Assembly (NCBI RefSeq): GCF_003665435.1
Contig: NZ_CP023407.1
Span: 1,488,001-1,552,000, forward strand
Reading direction: 5' to 3'
Length of the DNA stretch: 64,000 bases
DNA from: Streptomyces fungicidicus
GTDB taxonomy: Bacteria > Actinomycetota > Actinomycetes > Streptomycetales > Streptomycetaceae
This document shows, piece after piece, positions 51,774-61,674 of this stretch. A model generated the notes under the pieces. That model worked only from the letters and a program-made list of their open reading frames with translations, did no database searches and was not told the DNA's origin. A program made the translations under genes and the position numbers. How positions within the stretch are numbered: position 1 is the first letter of the stretch; the number at the start of each line of letters is the position of its first letter.

Positions 51774-52145
51774 TCAGACGCCGAGCAGGTCGACCACGAA
51801 GATCAGGGTCTCACCGGGCTTGATCGCCGGGGTGGGGCTCTGGTTGCCGTAGGCGAGGTGCGCGGGGATGGTCAGCTGGCGGCGGCCGCCGACCTTCATG
51901 CCCTGCACGCCCTGGTCCCAGCCCTTGATGACCCGGCCGCCGCCCAGCGGGAAGCGGAACGGGGTGCCACGGTTCCAGCTGGCGTCGAACTCCTCGCCCG
52001 TGCTGAAGGCGACACCGACGTAGTGGACGGTGACGGTCTGGCCCGCCTGGGCCACCTCGCCCTCGCCCTCCCAGATGTCCTTGATCTCGAGGTCCGCCGG
52101 GGGCTCGCCGCCCGGGAAGTCGATCTCGGGCTTGTCGATGCTCAC
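51774..52145 (-). CDS. FKBP-type peptidyl-prolyl isomerase (cytoplasmic)
   Basis: A 123-residue single-domain FKBP. The FKBP signature is complete: VTVHYVGVAFSTGEEFDASW, GGGRVIKGWDQGVQGMKVGGRRQLTIP, AHLAYGNQ and ETLIFVVDLLGV. It has no signal peptide and acts on proteins in the cytoplasm, where it may help folding. The GTG at 52145 has an AGGAG site 9 nt upstream. It is 61 bp downstream of a larger FKBP lipoprotein gene, an apparent duplication pair. Confidence 0.95.
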   Translation of the reverse strand: MSIDKPEIDFPGGEPPADLEIKDIWEGEGEVAQAGQTVTVHYVGVAFSTGEEFDASWNRGTPFRFPLGGGRVIKGWDQGVQGMKVGGRRQLTIPAHLAYGNQSPTPAIKPGETLIFVVDLLGV

Positions 52146-52206
52146 GTCTAACGCTCCTGCTTGTCTGCGGAAAGGCGAACACGCACAGTCTTACATCCTC
52201 ACGCGG

Positions 52207-53208
52207 TCACAGCTTCGCGAGGATGTCCACCGAGAAGACCAGCGTCGAGTCCTTCTTGATGCCGCTGCCCTCCGGCGGGTTGTCGCCGTAACCCAGCTCC
52301 GGGGGGATGACGATGAGGACCCGGCTGCCGACCTTCTTGCCGGTGAGCCCCTGCGCCCAGCCCTTGACGACCTGCTGGAGCGAGAACGACGTCAGCTGGC
52401 CGCGGGCGTAGGTGGAGTCGAACTCCTTGCCGCCGTCCCACAGCACGCCCTTGTACTGCACCAGGACGCTGTTGTCGGCGCCGACCTTCTCGCCGTCGCC
52501 CTCGATGACGTAGCTCGACACGAGCTTCTTCGGGGCGTCCGCGTCGGGCACCTCGATGGAGGGCGCCTTGCCGTCGGTGTTGGTGCCGACCTTGGGCAGG
52601 TCCTTGTTGTCCTGGGCCACCTCGCTGCCCTTGGCGGAGCTCTTGGCGTTGAACGTGTCCTGCACGTCGACCACGAACACCAGCGTGTCGGTGCCCTTGA
52701 TCCCCGCCTGCTGGTTGCCCTGCTCGCCGTACCCCCAGGTCGGCGGGACGGCCATCTCGACGCGGCTGCCGGTCTTCTTGCCCGCCAGCGCGTACCGCCA
52801 GCCGTCGATGATGCTGCCCTGGGCGAGCTGGATGGCCAGCGGGCTCTTGCGGTCGTACGAGTTGTCGAACACCTTCGCGGTGCTCCACACCTGACCGAGG
52901 TAGTGGGCCACGATGAAGTCGTTCTCGGCGATCGTCCTGCCGCCGCCCGCGATGACCGTCTTCACCGCGAGGTCCTTGGAGGGGTCTCCGCTGCCCTTGG
53001 CGACCGTGGGCTTCTCACCGAACTTCGTGCCGGCCGTGATCGCCGGCAACGGCCCGTCGACGATCTTCGGCGAGGGCGCCGCGGACGTCTGGGGCGCCGA
53101 GGGCGAGGCGCTGTCGCTGGCCTTGCCCGAGTCGGACTTGTCGTCCCCGCACGCGGCGAGGGTGACCAGTCCGGCGGGAACGGCGATGAGAAGTGAGCGT
53201 CGGCGCAC
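52207..53208 (-). CDS. Lipoprotein with two FKBP domains
   Basis: A 333-residue lipoprotein. The signal peptide ends with a clear lipobox (LAACGDD, Cys20). A Ser/Pro-rich linker is followed by an FKBP domain (about 90-185, with HYLGQVWSTAKVFDNSYD and GGWRYALAGKK-like IIDGWRYALAGKKTGSR) and a second, less conserved FKBP domain (about 225-333, with VQYKGVLWDGGKEFDSTY and VVKGWAQGLTGKKVG). It would assist folding of exported proteins at the outer face of the membrane. The start is GTG at 53208. Confidence 0.92.
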   Translation of the reverse strand: MRRRSLLIAVPAGLVTLAACGDDKSDSGKASDSASPSAPQTSAAPSPKIVDGPLPAITAGTKFGEKPTVAKGSGDPSKDLAVKTVIAGGGRTIAENDFIVAHYLGQVWSTAKVFDNSYDRKSPLAIQLAQGSIIDGWRYALAGKKTGSRVEMAVPPTWGYGEQGNQQAGIKGTDTLVFVVDVQDTFNAKSSAKGSEVAQDNKDLPKVGTNTDGKAPSIEVPDADAPKKLVSSYVIEGDGEKVGADNSVLVQYKGVLWDGGKEFDSTYARGQLTSFSLQQVVKGWAQGLTGKKVGSRVLIVIPPELGYGDNPPEGSGIKKDSTLVFSVDILAKL

Positions 53209-53271
53209 GGTGGGGGCCTCGTAATCGTCGATCTTGTGGGTTGGCGTCCGCGCAACTCTACGGCGTGAGAA

Positions 53272-53301
53272 GGGCGCCGTACGGTGTGACGTACGGCGCC
53301 C
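53272..53301 (-). terminator. pafA terminator
   Basis: An 11-bp perfect stem (53272-53282 with 53291-53301) and an 8-nt loop, 47 bp downstream of the pafA stop codon. It separates pafA from the two FKBP genes. Confidence 0.82.
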
Positions 53302-53347
53302 GTGTGACGTTCCGGGAATTTTGGGATCCCCTGGCGGAACGCCTCTC

Positions 53348-54709
53348 TCACATTCCGGCGATCAGCTTCTCCACGCGTTCGTCGACCGAACGGAACGGGT
53401 CCTTGCACAACACCGTCCGCTGGGCCTGGTCGTTGAGCTTGAGGTGCACCCAGTCGACGGTGAAGTCGCGGCGCTGCTCCTGGGCCCGCCGGATGAAGTC
53501 GCCGCGCAGCCGGGCCCTGGTGGTCTGCGGCGGAACGGACTTGCCCTCGAAGATCTTCAAGTCGTTGCAGATCCGGGCCGCTTGTCCCTTTTTCTCCAGC
53601 AGGTAGTAGAGACCCCGCCGGCGGTGGATGTCGTGGTAGGCGAGGTCTATCTGCGCGACCCGCGGGTGCGACATGGTCATGTTGTGCTTGGCCCGGTACC
53701 GCTCGAGGAGCTTGTACTTCATGACCCAGTCGATCTCGGTGCCGATGCGGTCGAGGTCCTCGGCCTCGATCGCGTCCAGCGTGCGGCCCCACAGCTCCAG
53801 GACCTGCTCGACGGTGCCGGTGCGGATGCCGCGGCGCTCGCAGAAGTCCAGCGCCTTCTCGTAGTACTCGCGCTGCACCTCCAGCGCCGACGCCTCCCGG
53901 CCGCTGGCCAGGCGCACCTTGCGCCGCCCGGTGATGTCGTGGCTGACCTCGCGGATCGCCCGGATCGGGTTCTCCAGGGTCAGGTCGCGCATCACCGTGC
54001 CCGCCTCGATCATGCGCAGCACCAGGTCGGTGGCGCCGACCTTGAGCAGCATGGTCGTCTCCGACATGTTGGAGTCGCCCACGATGACGTGCAGCCGGCG
54101 GTAGCGCTCGGCGTCCGCGTGCGGCTCGTCGCGCGTGTTGATGATGGGCCGCGAGCGGGTCGTCGCCGAGGAGACGCCCTCCCAGATGTGCTCGGCCCGC
54201 TGGCTGACGCAGTACACGGCGCCGCGCGGCGTCTGCAGCACCTTGCCGGCGCCGCACAGCAGCTGCCTGGTCACCAGGAACGGGATGAGGATGTCCGCGA
54301 GCCGCGAGAACTCGCCGTGGCGGGCCACCAGATAATTCTCGTGGCAGCCGTAGGAGTTGCCCGCGGAGTCGGTGTTGTTCTTGAAGAGGTAGACGTCGCC
54401 CGCGATTCCCTCCTCGTGCAGGCGTCGTTCGGCGTCCACCAGGAGTCCTTCGAGAATGCGCTCGCCGGCCTTGTCGTGGGTGACCAGCTCGGTCACGTTG
54501 TCACATTCCGGCGTTGCGTATTCCGGATGTGATCCCACGTCGAGATAGAGGCGGGCGCCGTTCCGCAGAAAGACATTGCTGCTGCGGCCCCATGACACGA
54601 CACGGCGGAAGAGGTACCGCGCCACCTCGTCAGGCGACAGGCGGCGCTGTCCCCTGAACGTGCACGTGACGCCGTACTCGTTCTCCAGCCCGAAAATGCG
54701 GCGGTCCAT
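53348..54709 (-). CDS. pafA: Pup--protein ligase PafA
   Basis: A 453-residue member of the glutamine synthetase-like ligase fold. The ATP/metal-binding [10 protein letters not shown] motif (residues 7-16), [33 protein letters not shown] and the R-rich [30 protein letters not shown] block are all typical. It phosphorylates the C-terminal Glu of Pup and joins it to substrate lysines. It lacks the Dop-specific insertion loop, which separates it from the Dop gene at 59976. It is separated from pup, dop and prcBA by an MFS/LacI pair and a repeat element. Confidence 0.97.
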   Translation of the reverse strand: MDRRIFGLENEYGVTCTFRGQRRLSPDEVARYLFRRVVSWGRSSNVFLRNGARLYLDVGSHPEYATPECDNVTELVTHDKAGERILEGLLVDAERRLHEEGIAGDVYLFKNNTDSAGNSYGCHENYLVARHGEFSRLADILIPFLVTRQLLCGAGKVLQTPRGAVYCVSQRAEHIWEGVSSATTRSRPIINTRDEPHADAERYRRLHVIVGDSNMSETTMLLKVGATDLVLRMIEAGTVMRDLTLENPIRAIREVSHDITGRRKVRLASGREASALEVQREYYEKALDFCERRGIRTGTVEQVLELWGRTLDAIEAEDLDRIGTEIDWVMKYKLLERYRAKHNMTMSHPRVAQIDLAYHDIHRRRGLYYLLEKKGQAARICNDLKIFEGKSVPPQTTRARLRGDFIRRAQEQRRDFTVDWVHLKLNDQAQRTVLCKDPFRSVDERVEKLIAGM

Positions 54710-54718
54710 GAGGGAACA

Positions 54719-55978
54719 TTACGCCCGATCCCCCGAGCTGAAACGAGGTTCGACGGCACGATTTGGATCATTTTCCGAACGGGCCGCGACCACCGCCCTC
54801 CCGGCGGGAACTGCCATTACCCGTCGGGTGGCGATCAAAACCAGCAGCGACACGCCGCCTGCGAGGCCCGGCACCGCGAACCCCCACACCGCCCCGCCCA
54901 CCTCGATGACCGGACCGGTGAGGCCCGTTCCGACCGAGGCGCCGACGGTGAACGTGGTCACGAGCCAGGAGAACGCCTCGGTGACCGTCCCGCGCGGCGC
55001 GTGCCGGTCGACGAGCACGAAGGCGCAGGCGATGGCCGGCGCCAGGAAGACCCCGGCGACCACGGTGAGCAACGTCATGGCCACCACACCGGGCGTCAGC
55101 ATCAGGGGCAGGTAACACACCGCCAGAAGGGCCACCAGCACCCGCAGTCGCCGCGCGGGCTCACCGGCCCACTGGCGCGCCCCGTAGACCGCGCCGCCGA
55201 CCAGGGCGCCCAGCCCGATCCCCGCCATCAGCCAGCCGTACACCTGGTCACCGCCGTGCTCGTCCGCGTACCCCACGGCCGCCACGGTGATGGACCCCAG
55301 CGCCACACCCACGCACAGGAAGGCGGCCAGCAGCGCCAGCAGCCCCCGCGAGCGCAGCGCGCCCAGCCAGTGCGCCTCACGGGGCGCCGACCGCCAGGCG
55401 CGTGACGGCGGGGAGACGACCACGGAGAGGGCGCCCAGCACGCCGATGGCGTTCAGCACGACCAGTGCGGCCCCCGGCGACCACAGCGACGCGCACACCG
55501 TCACCAGCAGCGGCCCGACGGTGAACATCACCTCCTGGGCCACGGCGTCCATGGCGTACGCCCGGTGGACGTGGTCCTCCCTGGGCAGCACGGAGGCCCA
55601 CAGGGCGCGCAGGCCGCCCTCCAGGGGCGGAGTGAAGAGTCCGGCCGCGGTCACCGCGCCGTAGGCGACCGCGCGCGGCTCGGTCCCCACGAAGGCGAAC
55701 AGCGCCATCGCCAGCGCCGACAGCACGGCGGCGGGCAGCTGCACCCGCGGCTGCCCCCGCAGGTCCACCAGCCGCCCCAGCACGGGCTGCCCGACGGCGT
55801 TGGCCACGCCGTACACCGCCGCCAGCCCGCCGGCCAGGCTGTACGTGCCGCCCCCCGCGCGTACGAACAGGACGATCGCGATGGCCGCGGTCACGTTGGG
55901 CAGCCGCCCCACGAGCGTGCCCACGAGCAGCCGGGTGGCGTGGCGTGCCCGGAGGATCTCCAGGTATCCCGTAGCCAT
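54719..55978 (-). CDS. MFS transporter
   Basis: A 419-residue transporter with about 12 hydrophobic helices. The helix 2-3 loop shows the major-facilitator pattern GQPVLGRLVDLRGQPRV, and YSLAGGLAAVYGVANAVG and the C-terminal VTTFTVGASVGTGLTGPVIE are consistent. No substrate can be named. The ATG at 55978 has a GGGAT-type site upstream. It is divergent from a LacI-family regulator across 94 bp containing TACGTA repeats, so it is probably that regulator's target. It ends 9 bp from the pafA start on the same strand, and may run on into pafA. Confidence 0.88.
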   Translation of the reverse strand: MATGYLEILRARHATRLLVGTLVGRLPNVTAAIAIVLFVRAGGGTYSLAGGLAAVYGVANAVGQPVLGRLVDLRGQPRVQLPAAVLSALAMALFAFVGTEPRAVAYGAVTAAGLFTPPLEGGLRALWASVLPREDHVHRAYAMDAVAQEVMFTVGPLLVTVCASLWSPGAALVVLNAIGVLGALSVVVSPPSRAWRSAPREAHWLGALRSRGLLALLAAFLCVGVALGSITVAAVGYADEHGGDQVYGWLMAGIGLGALVGGAVYGARQWAGEPARRLRVLVALLAVCYLPLMLTPGVVAMTLLTVVAGVFLAPAIACAFVLVDRHAPRGTVTEAFSWLVTTFTVGASVGTGLTGPVIEVGGAVWGFAVPGLAGGVSLLVLIATRRVMAVPAGRAVVAARSENDPNRAVEPRFSSGDRA

Positions 55979-56072
55979 GCGGATCCCTTCACTGGAAGTG
56001 TTACGTATAACTAAGCGCTCCATACGTACCATGTCCGCTGTTGACCAGTCCAGACGAAGGAGCCGCGCGACG

Positions 56073-57086
56073 ATGCCCCGAGCCGGCACCCGCCCCACGA
56101 GCCGGGACGTCGCCCGGGCCGCCGGCGTGTCCCAGGCCGCCGTCTCCCTGGTCCTCGGCGACAAATGGCGCGGCCGGGTCGCCGAGGCCACGGCGGAACG
56201 CGTCCGCGAGGCCGCGCGCACCCTGGGCTACCGCCCCAACCTGGCCGCCCGCAACCTCCGGCTGGGCCGCACCCGTACGGTCCTGCTGGTCGTCCCCGCG
56301 CTCACCACGGAGTTCTTCGCGGGCGTCTACACGGGGGCCGCGCGGGTCGCCTCCCGGCACGGCTTCGGTGTGGTCCTCTACCCCTCCCCCGAGGGCATCG
56401 GCCCCGCCCGCGACCCCTTCGCGTCCGCCCAGGCCGCGCTGGACGGCGTGATCGCGTCCTCGATGGCCGCGGAGGCGCTCACGGCGATCCGGGGCGACCA
56501 GCTGCCGCTGGTGATGCTGGACAGCGACCCCTCGGGCAGTGTGGGCGCGGCCACGGTCAACCTGGACATCGCCGGCGGTGTCCGCCAGGTCACGGAGCAC
56601 CTCCTCGCGCTGGGCCACCGCCGCTTCCTCCACCTGGCGGCGGACGTGGCGTCGTGGACCTTCGAGGTGCGGGCGCGGGAGCTGGCGGCGCGGCTGCGGG
56701 AGGTTCCGGGCGCGTCGTTGCGCACGGCGCGGGCGCCGCTCTCCATCAAGGGGGCGGAGGTGTCCGCGGAGGCGGCGCTGTCCGGTCTGCCCGCCCCGGA
56801 CCGGCCCACCGCCGTGGTCTGCGACGACGACCACCTGGCCGCGGGCACGTACAAGGCGGCGCGGCGTCTGGGGCTGCGGGTCCCCGAGGACCTGTCCGTC
56901 ACCGGGCTGGACGATCTGGCTCTCGCGAGCGCGATCGATCCGGAGCTGACCACGGTGCGGCTGGACGCGGAGCTGTTCGGGGAGCGGGGGATGGAGGCGT
57001 TGCTGGCCGTGCTGGAGGGGCGGGCGCCTGCGGCGGGCGACATTCCGGTGGAGCTGGTGGTACGGGGGTCCACGGGGCCGGCGTGA
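56073..57086 (+). CDS. LacI-family transcriptional regulator
   Basis: A 337-residue regulator. The LacI helix-turn-helix is at about residues 8-55 (TSRDVARAAGVSQAAVSLVLGDKWRGRVAEATAERVREAA), followed by a sugar-binding-like effector domain (TVLLVVPALTTEFFAGVYTGAARVASRHGFGVVLYPS, VVCDDDHLAAGTYKAARRLGLRVPEDLSVTGLDDL). The effector is unknown. The ATG at 56073 has GAAGGAG 10 nt upstream. It is divergent from the MFS gene; the shared region holds TTACGTATAAC and CATACGTACC, candidate operator sequences. Confidence 0.9.
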   Translation: MPRAGTRPTSRDVARAAGVSQAAVSLVLGDKWRGRVAEATAERVREAARTLGYRPNLAARNLRLGRTRTVLLVVPALTTEFFAGVYTGAARVASRHGFGVVLYPSPEGIGPARDPFASAQAALDGVIASSMAAEALTAIRGDQLPLVMLDSDPSGSVGAATVNLDIAGGVRQVTEHLLALGHRRFLHLAADVASWTFEVRARELAARLREVPGASLRTARAPLSIKGAEVSAEAALSGLPAPDRPTAVVCDDDHLAAGTYKAARRLGLRVPEDLSVTGLDDLALASAIDPELTTVRLDAELFGERGMEALLAVLEGRAPAAGDIPVELVVRGSTGPA

Positions 57087-57121
57087 GCGGAGGGCTGGCG
57101 CCGGCTCGGTTGCCTCGCTGC

Positions 57122-57598
57122 CCGGCGTGGGTGCGGGCCGGGGGGTGTTCGCGCAGCCCGGCGCTTACGGGGCGCCGTCGCGCCCACCCGTGCCGCCCCA
57201 GCGGCACGACTGCCCGCGGAGTGCGGGGCGACTGCCCGCGGAGGGCGGCGGGTGCTGCCCGCGGAGTGCGGGGCGACTGCCCGCGGAAGCGGCGAGTGCT
57301 GCCCGCGGAGTGCGGGGCGACTGCCCGCGGAAGCGGCGAGTGCTGCCCGCGGAGTGCGGGGCGACTGCCCGCGGCTGGCGGCGGGTGCTGCCCGCGGAGT
57401 GGGGCAGGTACGCCGGGTGCGGTAGGTGCGGCAGGTGGTCGGGGACGGCGCGGAGGGGGCGGGGCGGGGGTGGTCGCCCGCAGTGGCTGGCGCGTCCGCG
57501 CCCCGCACCTCTTCCAGCCGGGCCAGTCGCGCCAGTCCGAGGACGTCCACCCCCGACCCGACCCCGCCCCACCCACCGACCAACCGACCGACCGTCGG
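57122..57598. repeat. GC-rich intergenic element, copy B (inverted relative to copy A)
   Basis: This non-coding region begins 35 bp after the LacI stop and reaches the prcA stop. Read on the minus strand it starts within 30 bp of the prcA stop with GGTGGGTGGGGCGGGG and matches copy A (37121-37530) over its outer parts. Its interior contains a 44-bp tandem array. No open reading frame has codon use or homology suggesting a gene. Confidence 0.8.
57230..57406. repeat. 44-bp tandem repeat array inside copy B
   Basis: Four units: 57230-57274 (45 bp), 57275-57318 and 57319-57362 (44 bp, identical to each other), and a diverged unit from 57363. Each unit contains two CTGCCCGCGG boxes about 22 bp apart. 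There are no unique spacers, so this is not a CRISPR array. Copy number may vary between strains. Confidence 0.85.
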
Positions 57599-58360
57599 CT
57601 ACTCGACGTCTCCCCCGGAGTCCGTCTCGTCCTCCTCCGCCTCGGACGCCGTCGCCGCCCCGCCCGCTTCCAGCAGACGAGCCAGCTGACGCCCCCCGAT
57701 CCGCCTGAACTTGCGCTTCTGCGGACGCGTACGGTCCAGCACAGCCACCTCCAGCCGCTCCGCGGGAATCTCCCGCTCACCGCCGTTGGTGTCCCGCGAC
57801 AACGCCTGCACCGCCAGCTTCAGCGCCTCAGCCAGCGTCATCCCGTCCCGGTGCCGCTGATCGAGGTACCCGCTGATCTGCTCAGCGTTGCCCCCCACCG
57901 CCACCGAGCCGTGCTCGTCCACGATGGACCCGTCGTGCGGCAACCGGTAGATCTGGTCGTACTCCGGGGTCTCCCCGACCTCGGCCACCACCAGCTCCAC
58001 CTCGTACGGCTTCTCCCCCACACTCGAGAAGATCGTCCCCAGCGTCTGCGCGTACACGTTCGCCAGACCCCGGGCCGTCACATCGTGACGGTCGTAGGTG
58101 TAGCCCCGCAGATCGGCGTACCGCACGCCCCCGATCCGCAGGTTCTCGTACTCGTTGTACTTGCCGGCCGCGGCGAACCCGATCCGGTCGTAGATCTCGC
58201 TGAACTTGTGCAGCGCACGGGACGGGTTCTCACCGACGAACACGATCCCGTCGGCGTACTGCAGCACGACAAGGCTGCGGCCACGGGCGATGCCCTTACG
58301 GGCGTACTCCGCCCGGTCGGCCATCGCCTGCTGGGGTGAGACATAGAACGGCGTCGACAC
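57599..58360 (-). CDS. prcA: 20S proteasome alpha subunit
   Basis: A 253-residue alpha subunit forming the outer rings of the core particle. It has the N-terminal gate sequence [13 protein letters not shown], the alpha-type [14 protein letters not shown] and the conserved [17 protein letters not shown] segment; the C-terminus ([17 protein letters not shown]) is acidic and disordered. It does not cleave but controls substrate entry with the Arc ATPase. The GTG at 58360 lies 70 bp after the prcB stop. Confidence 0.97.
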   Translation of the reverse strand: MSTPFYVSPQQAMADRAEYARKGIARGRSLVVLQYADGIVFVGENPSRALHKFSEIYDRIGFAAAGKYNEYENLRIGGVRYADLRGYTYDRHDVTARGLANVYAQTLGTIFSSVGEKPYEVELVVAEVGETPEYDQIYRLPHDGSIVDEHGSVAVGGNAEQISGYLDQRHRDGMTLAEALKLAVQALSRDTNGGEREIPAERLEVAVLDRTRPQKRKFRRIGGRQLARLLEAGGAATASEAEEDETDSGGDVE

Positions 58361-58430
58361 CGGTTATCCGTCCCTTTCTGTCAAAGTCACTGGACCACCC
58401 TGAACAACCACACAACCGCCCACGCCGCGA

Positions 58431-59276
58431 CTACAGCAGCGAGGCCCGCGGACCGTCCGGCTGCTCCAGCCGCCGCTCCAGCACCGACCGGGCGATGCCG
58501 GACGCCTCGTCCTCGGTGAGCCGGCGGAAGCCGTCCTCGGTGATCACGGTGACGATCGGGTAGATCCGGCGGGCGACATCGGGGCCACCGGTCGCCGAGT
58601 CGTCGTCTGCCGCGTCGTACAGCGCCTGCACCACCAGTGTGGTCGCCTCGGACTCACTCAGGTCGTCCCGGAACAACTTCTTCATCGCACCACGCGCGAA
58701 GATCGACCCGGACCCGGTCGCGGCATACCCCTGCTCCTCGGAGCGCCCGCCGGTGACGTCGTAGGAGAAGATCCGGCCCTTGTCCCGGTCGACGTCGTAC
58801 CCCGCGAAGAGCGGGACCACGGCCAGCCCCTGCATCGCCATGCCCAGGTTCGAGCGGATCATCGTCGACAGCCGGTTCGCCTTGCCCTCCAGCGACAGCT
58901 GCGCGCCCTCGACCTTCTCGAAGTGCTCCAGCTCCAGCTGGAACAGCTTCACCATCTCGACCGCCAGCCCCGCCGTGCCGGCGATACCCACCGCCGAGTA
59001 CTCGTCGGCGGGGAACACCTTCTCGATGTCCCGCTGCGCGATCACATTGCCCATCGTGGCCCGCCGGTCACCGGCGAGGACCACGCCACCCGGGAACGTG
59101 ACGGCCACGATGGTCGTCCCGTGCGGCGCCTCGATCACACCCTGCACGGGCGGCAACGACCTCTTGCCCGGCAGCAGTTCCGGCTGGTGCTCGGAGAGGA
59201 AGTCCATGAAGGAGGAGGACCCCGGCGTCAGGAAGGCGGCCGGCAGACGCCCCGTACTACGAGTGTTCGCTTCCAC
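58431..59276 (-). CDS. prcB: 20S proteasome beta subunit
   Basis: A 281-residue precursor. A 53-residue propeptide is removed before Thr54, the catalytic N-terminal nucleophile at the start of [21 protein letters not shown]; the active-site Asp and Lys region ([11 protein letters not shown]) follows. Fourteen mature subunits form the inner rings that degrade pupylated proteins. The GTG at 59276 has GGAAGGA 6 nt upstream. The preceding endonuclease-like reading frame extends into its first 49 bp. Confidence 0.97.
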   Translation of the reverse strand: MEANTRSTGRLPAAFLTPGSSSFMDFLSEHQPELLPGKRSLPPVQGVIEAPHGTTIVAVTFPGGVVLAGDRRATMGNVIAQRDIEKVFPADEYSAVGIAGTAGLAVEMVKLFQLELEHFEKVEGAQLSLEGKANRLSTMIRSNLGMAMQGLAVVPLFAGYDVDRDKGRIFSYDVTGGRSEEQGYAATGSGSIFARGAMKKLFRDDLSESEATTLVVQALYDAADDDSATGGPDVARRIYPIVTVITEDGFRRLTEDEASGIARSVLERRLEQPDGPRASLL

Positions 59277-59556
59277 GAAGTTCCTTCCAGGTAGGCGGCT
59301 GCCCGACGAACAGCGTCGGGATCATCTCCCAACTTGCCGATGGCCGAATTGCAGTTGAAGCACGGTACGCCACGGACCCTACCCGCACCGTGGCAATGAT
59401 CCACATATACGGCGGAGGCTTTCGGGCGGCTCCGGCGACCCGCGCCCGGAGCGCGAACGCTGCCCGCGGCCGACCCATCCCGCACCACGGACAGCGTTCC
59501 ACGCCACCTTCGGCTCTTACCTCGATCGGCCACCCAGCCTGCGGTCCGAAGGCCAC
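59228..59556 (-). pseudogene. Endonuclease VII-like gene, apparently frameshifted
   Basis: Two overlapping frames together give a recombination endonuclease VII-like protein. From GTG 59556 one frame encodes EVRAEGGVERCPWCGMGRPRAAFALRARVAGAARKPPPY, with the first zinc CxxC pair. The next frame continues [41 protein letters not shown], with the second CxxC pair and the HCH active-site region, ending at 59228. Removing one TA from the TATAT at about 59404-59408 joins them as PPPYVDHCH. Either the gene is broken, or the sequence has an error there. A 101-residue protein using only the second frame (from GTG 59533) is possible but would lack the first zinc pair. It lies between pup and prcB. Confidence 0.6.
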
Positions 59557-59578
59557 CAGCCGGCCTGCGGCCAGAGGG

Positions 59579-59797
59579 CTACTGGCCGCCCTTCTGGACG
59601 AAGGACCGCACGAAGTCCTCGGCGTTGGCCTCGAGCACGTCGTCGATCTCGTCCAGGACGTCGTCCACGTCCTCGCTGAGCTTTTCCTGCCGCTCCTTGA
59701 GGTCCTCGGAAGCCTGCGTCTCCGCCGCCTGCTCCTCGACCTCCTCGGTGGACCGGGTGGCCTTCTGCTGTCCGCCGCCGGTGTCCTTGGTCGCCAT
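59579..59797 (-). CDS. pup: Prokaryotic ubiquitin-like protein Pup
   Basis: A 72-residue, disordered acidic protein (MATKDTGGGQQKATRSTEEVEEQ at the start, then a helical EDVDDVLDEIDDVLEANAEDFVRSFVQ segment). It ends GGQ, so Dop must deamidate the terminal Gln to Glu before PafA can use it. The ATG at 59797 is chosen over an in-frame start at 59935, which would add 46 residues lacking Pup character. It precedes the endonuclease VII remnant and prcB. Confidence 0.98.
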   Translation of the reverse strand: MATKDTGGGQQKATRSTEEVEEQAAETQASEDLKERQEKLSEDVDDVLDEIDDVLEANAEDFVRSFVQKGGQ

Positions 59798-59975
59798 CAC
59801 CCTCACCCCGCTCGGTTCGCCCGACACACTTGCTCGGTCAAGATCAGACCCTACAAGCCGGGTCCGACAATGCCCCCGCAGTTGCTCCAACGTACGGGGA
59901 CCACCTCGATGATTCCCGGACCCGGGGTTTTCCACCCTGTCCGGCCGGCCCTTCCCGGGTGTCCCCGGTACCCGC

Positions 59976-61487
59976 TCAGTTCCCCGACAACACCCTGACC
60001 AGGTCTTCCGCCGTCCGGCAGCGGTCCAGGAGCTCCTTGACGTGATTACGCGTTCCGCGAAGCGGTTCCAGGGTTGGCACCCGCTGGAGCGAGTCGCGGC
60101 CCGGCAGATCGAAGATCACGGAGTCCCAGGAGGCCGCCGCGACGTCGTCCGCGTACTGCTCCAGGCACCGCCCGCGGAAGTAGGCGCGGGTGTCCTCGGG
60201 AGGCGTCGTACGGGCCCGCTCGACCTCTCCCTCGTCCAGCAGCCGCTTCATCCGCCCGCGGGCCACCAGACGGTTGTACAGGCCCTTCTCGGGGCGTACG
60301 TCGGCGTACTGCAGGTCCACGAGGTGCAGCCGGGCGGCGTCCCAGTCCAGGCCGTCCCTGCGCCGGTAGCCCTCCATGAGCTCCCGCTTGGCGACCCAGT
60401 CCAGCTCGCCGGCCAGGCTCATCGGGTCGTTCTCCAGCCGCGTGAGGGTGTCCTCCCAGCGCGCCAGGACGTCCTTGGTCTGCTCGTCGGCGTCCGCCCC
60501 GAACCGCTCCTCGACGTACTTGCGGGACAGCTCGTAGTACTCCATCTGGAGCTGTACGGCGGTCAGCGTCCGCCCGCTGCGCAGCGTGACGAGCCGCTTC
60601 AGCGTCGGGTCGTGCGACACCTGGTGCAGCGTCCGCACCGGCTGGTCGACGGCCAGGTCCACCGCGATGAACCCGTCCTCGATCATGGACAGGACCAGCG
60701 CCGTGGTGCCCAGCTTCAGATACGTCGAGATCTCGGAGAGGTTCGCGTCCCCGATGATCACGTGCAGCCGACGGTACTTCTCCGCGTCGGCGTGCGGCTC
60801 GTCCCGGGTGTTGATGATCGGGCGCTTCAGCGTCGTCTCCAGGCCCACCTCGACCTCGAAGTAGTCCGCCCGCTGGCTGAGCTGGAAGCCGTGCTCGTGG
60901 CCGTCCTGGCCGATGCCCACGCGGCCGGCGCCGGTGAAGACCTGGCGGGAGACGAAGAACGGCGTCAGATGGCGCACGATGTCCGAGAAGGGGGTCTCCC
61001 GCTTCATCAGGTAGTTCTCGTGCGTGCCGTAGGACGCGCCCTTGTTGTCGGTGTTGTTCTTGTACAGGTGGATCGGCTGGGCGCCGGGGAGCTGCGCGGC
61101 CCGCTCGGCGGCCTCGGCCATGATCCGCTCGCCGGCCTTGTCCCAGAGCACGGCGTCGCGCGGGTTGGTGACCTCGGGGGCGCTGTACTCCGGATGGGCG
61201 TGGTCCACGTAGAGGCGCGCGCCGTTGGTGAGGATGACGTTGGCCAGGCCGATGTCCTCGTCGGTGAGCTGGCTGGAGTCGGCGGCCTCACGGGCGAGGT
61301 CGAAGCCTCGCGCGTCCCGCAGCGGGTTCTCCTCCTCGAAGTCCCACCTGGCCCGGCGGGCCCGGTGCATCGCCGCCGCGTAGGCGTTCACGATCTGGGA
61401 CGAGGTGAGCATGGCATTGGCATTCGGGTGACCGGGGACGGAGATGCCGTACTCCGTCTCGATGCCCATTACTCGCCGTACGGTCAT
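59976..61487 (-). CDS. dop: Pup deamidase/depupylase Dop
   Basis: A 503-residue relative of PafA that converts Pup-GGQ to Pup-GGE and removes Pup from proteins. The GIETEYGIS motif is at residues 8-16. The Dop-specific loop, absent from PafA, spans about residues 40-75 ([21 protein letters not shown]). [15 protein letters not shown] and [20 protein letters not shown] are conserved. It is upstream of pup on the same strand, 178 bp away. Confidence 0.97.
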   Translation of the reverse strand: MTVRRVMGIETEYGISVPGHPNANAMLTSSQIVNAYAAAMHRARRARWDFEEENPLRDARGFDLAREAADSSQLTDEDIGLANVILTNGARLYVDHAHPEYSAPEVTNPRDAVLWDKAGERIMAEAAERAAQLPGAQPIHLYKNNTDNKGASYGTHENYLMKRETPFSDIVRHLTPFFVSRQVFTGAGRVGIGQDGHEHGFQLSQRADYFEVEVGLETTLKRPIINTRDEPHADAEKYRRLHVIIGDANLSEISTYLKLGTTALVLSMIEDGFIAVDLAVDQPVRTLHQVSHDPTLKRLVTLRSGRTLTAVQLQMEYYELSRKYVEERFGADADEQTKDVLARWEDTLTRLENDPMSLAGELDWVAKRELMEGYRRRDGLDWDAARLHLVDLQYADVRPEKGLYNRLVARGRMKRLLDEGEVERARTTPPEDTRAYFRGRCLEQYADDVAAASWDSVIFDLPGRDSLQRVPTLEPLRGTRNHVKELLDRCRTAEDLVRVLSGN

Positions 61488-61674
61488 GCGGCCCTCCTTG
61501 CCCGGCGGCGTCCCCGGTCGGGGGCGCCGCAGTCCCGCCGGCGCTCCGGTGCGTGTGCGGTGCCCGTCCCCGCACTGCGCGACTCGGCGATACGGAAGAG
61601 CCTAGAACGCCTCCGCGCTGGTGGGGAGATCATTTGCGTCATTGCTGTGCTCCAGCCGTGGCCCGAAAAGCAGT

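Noticed and set aside
57230..57406. Possible CRISPR array
   Set aside because: Units are contiguous with no unique spacers and no cas genes nearby.
59798..59935. Longer Pup with 46 extra N-terminal residues
   Set aside because: The extension has no Pup-like composition and the ATG at 59797 gives the standard Pup N-terminus.
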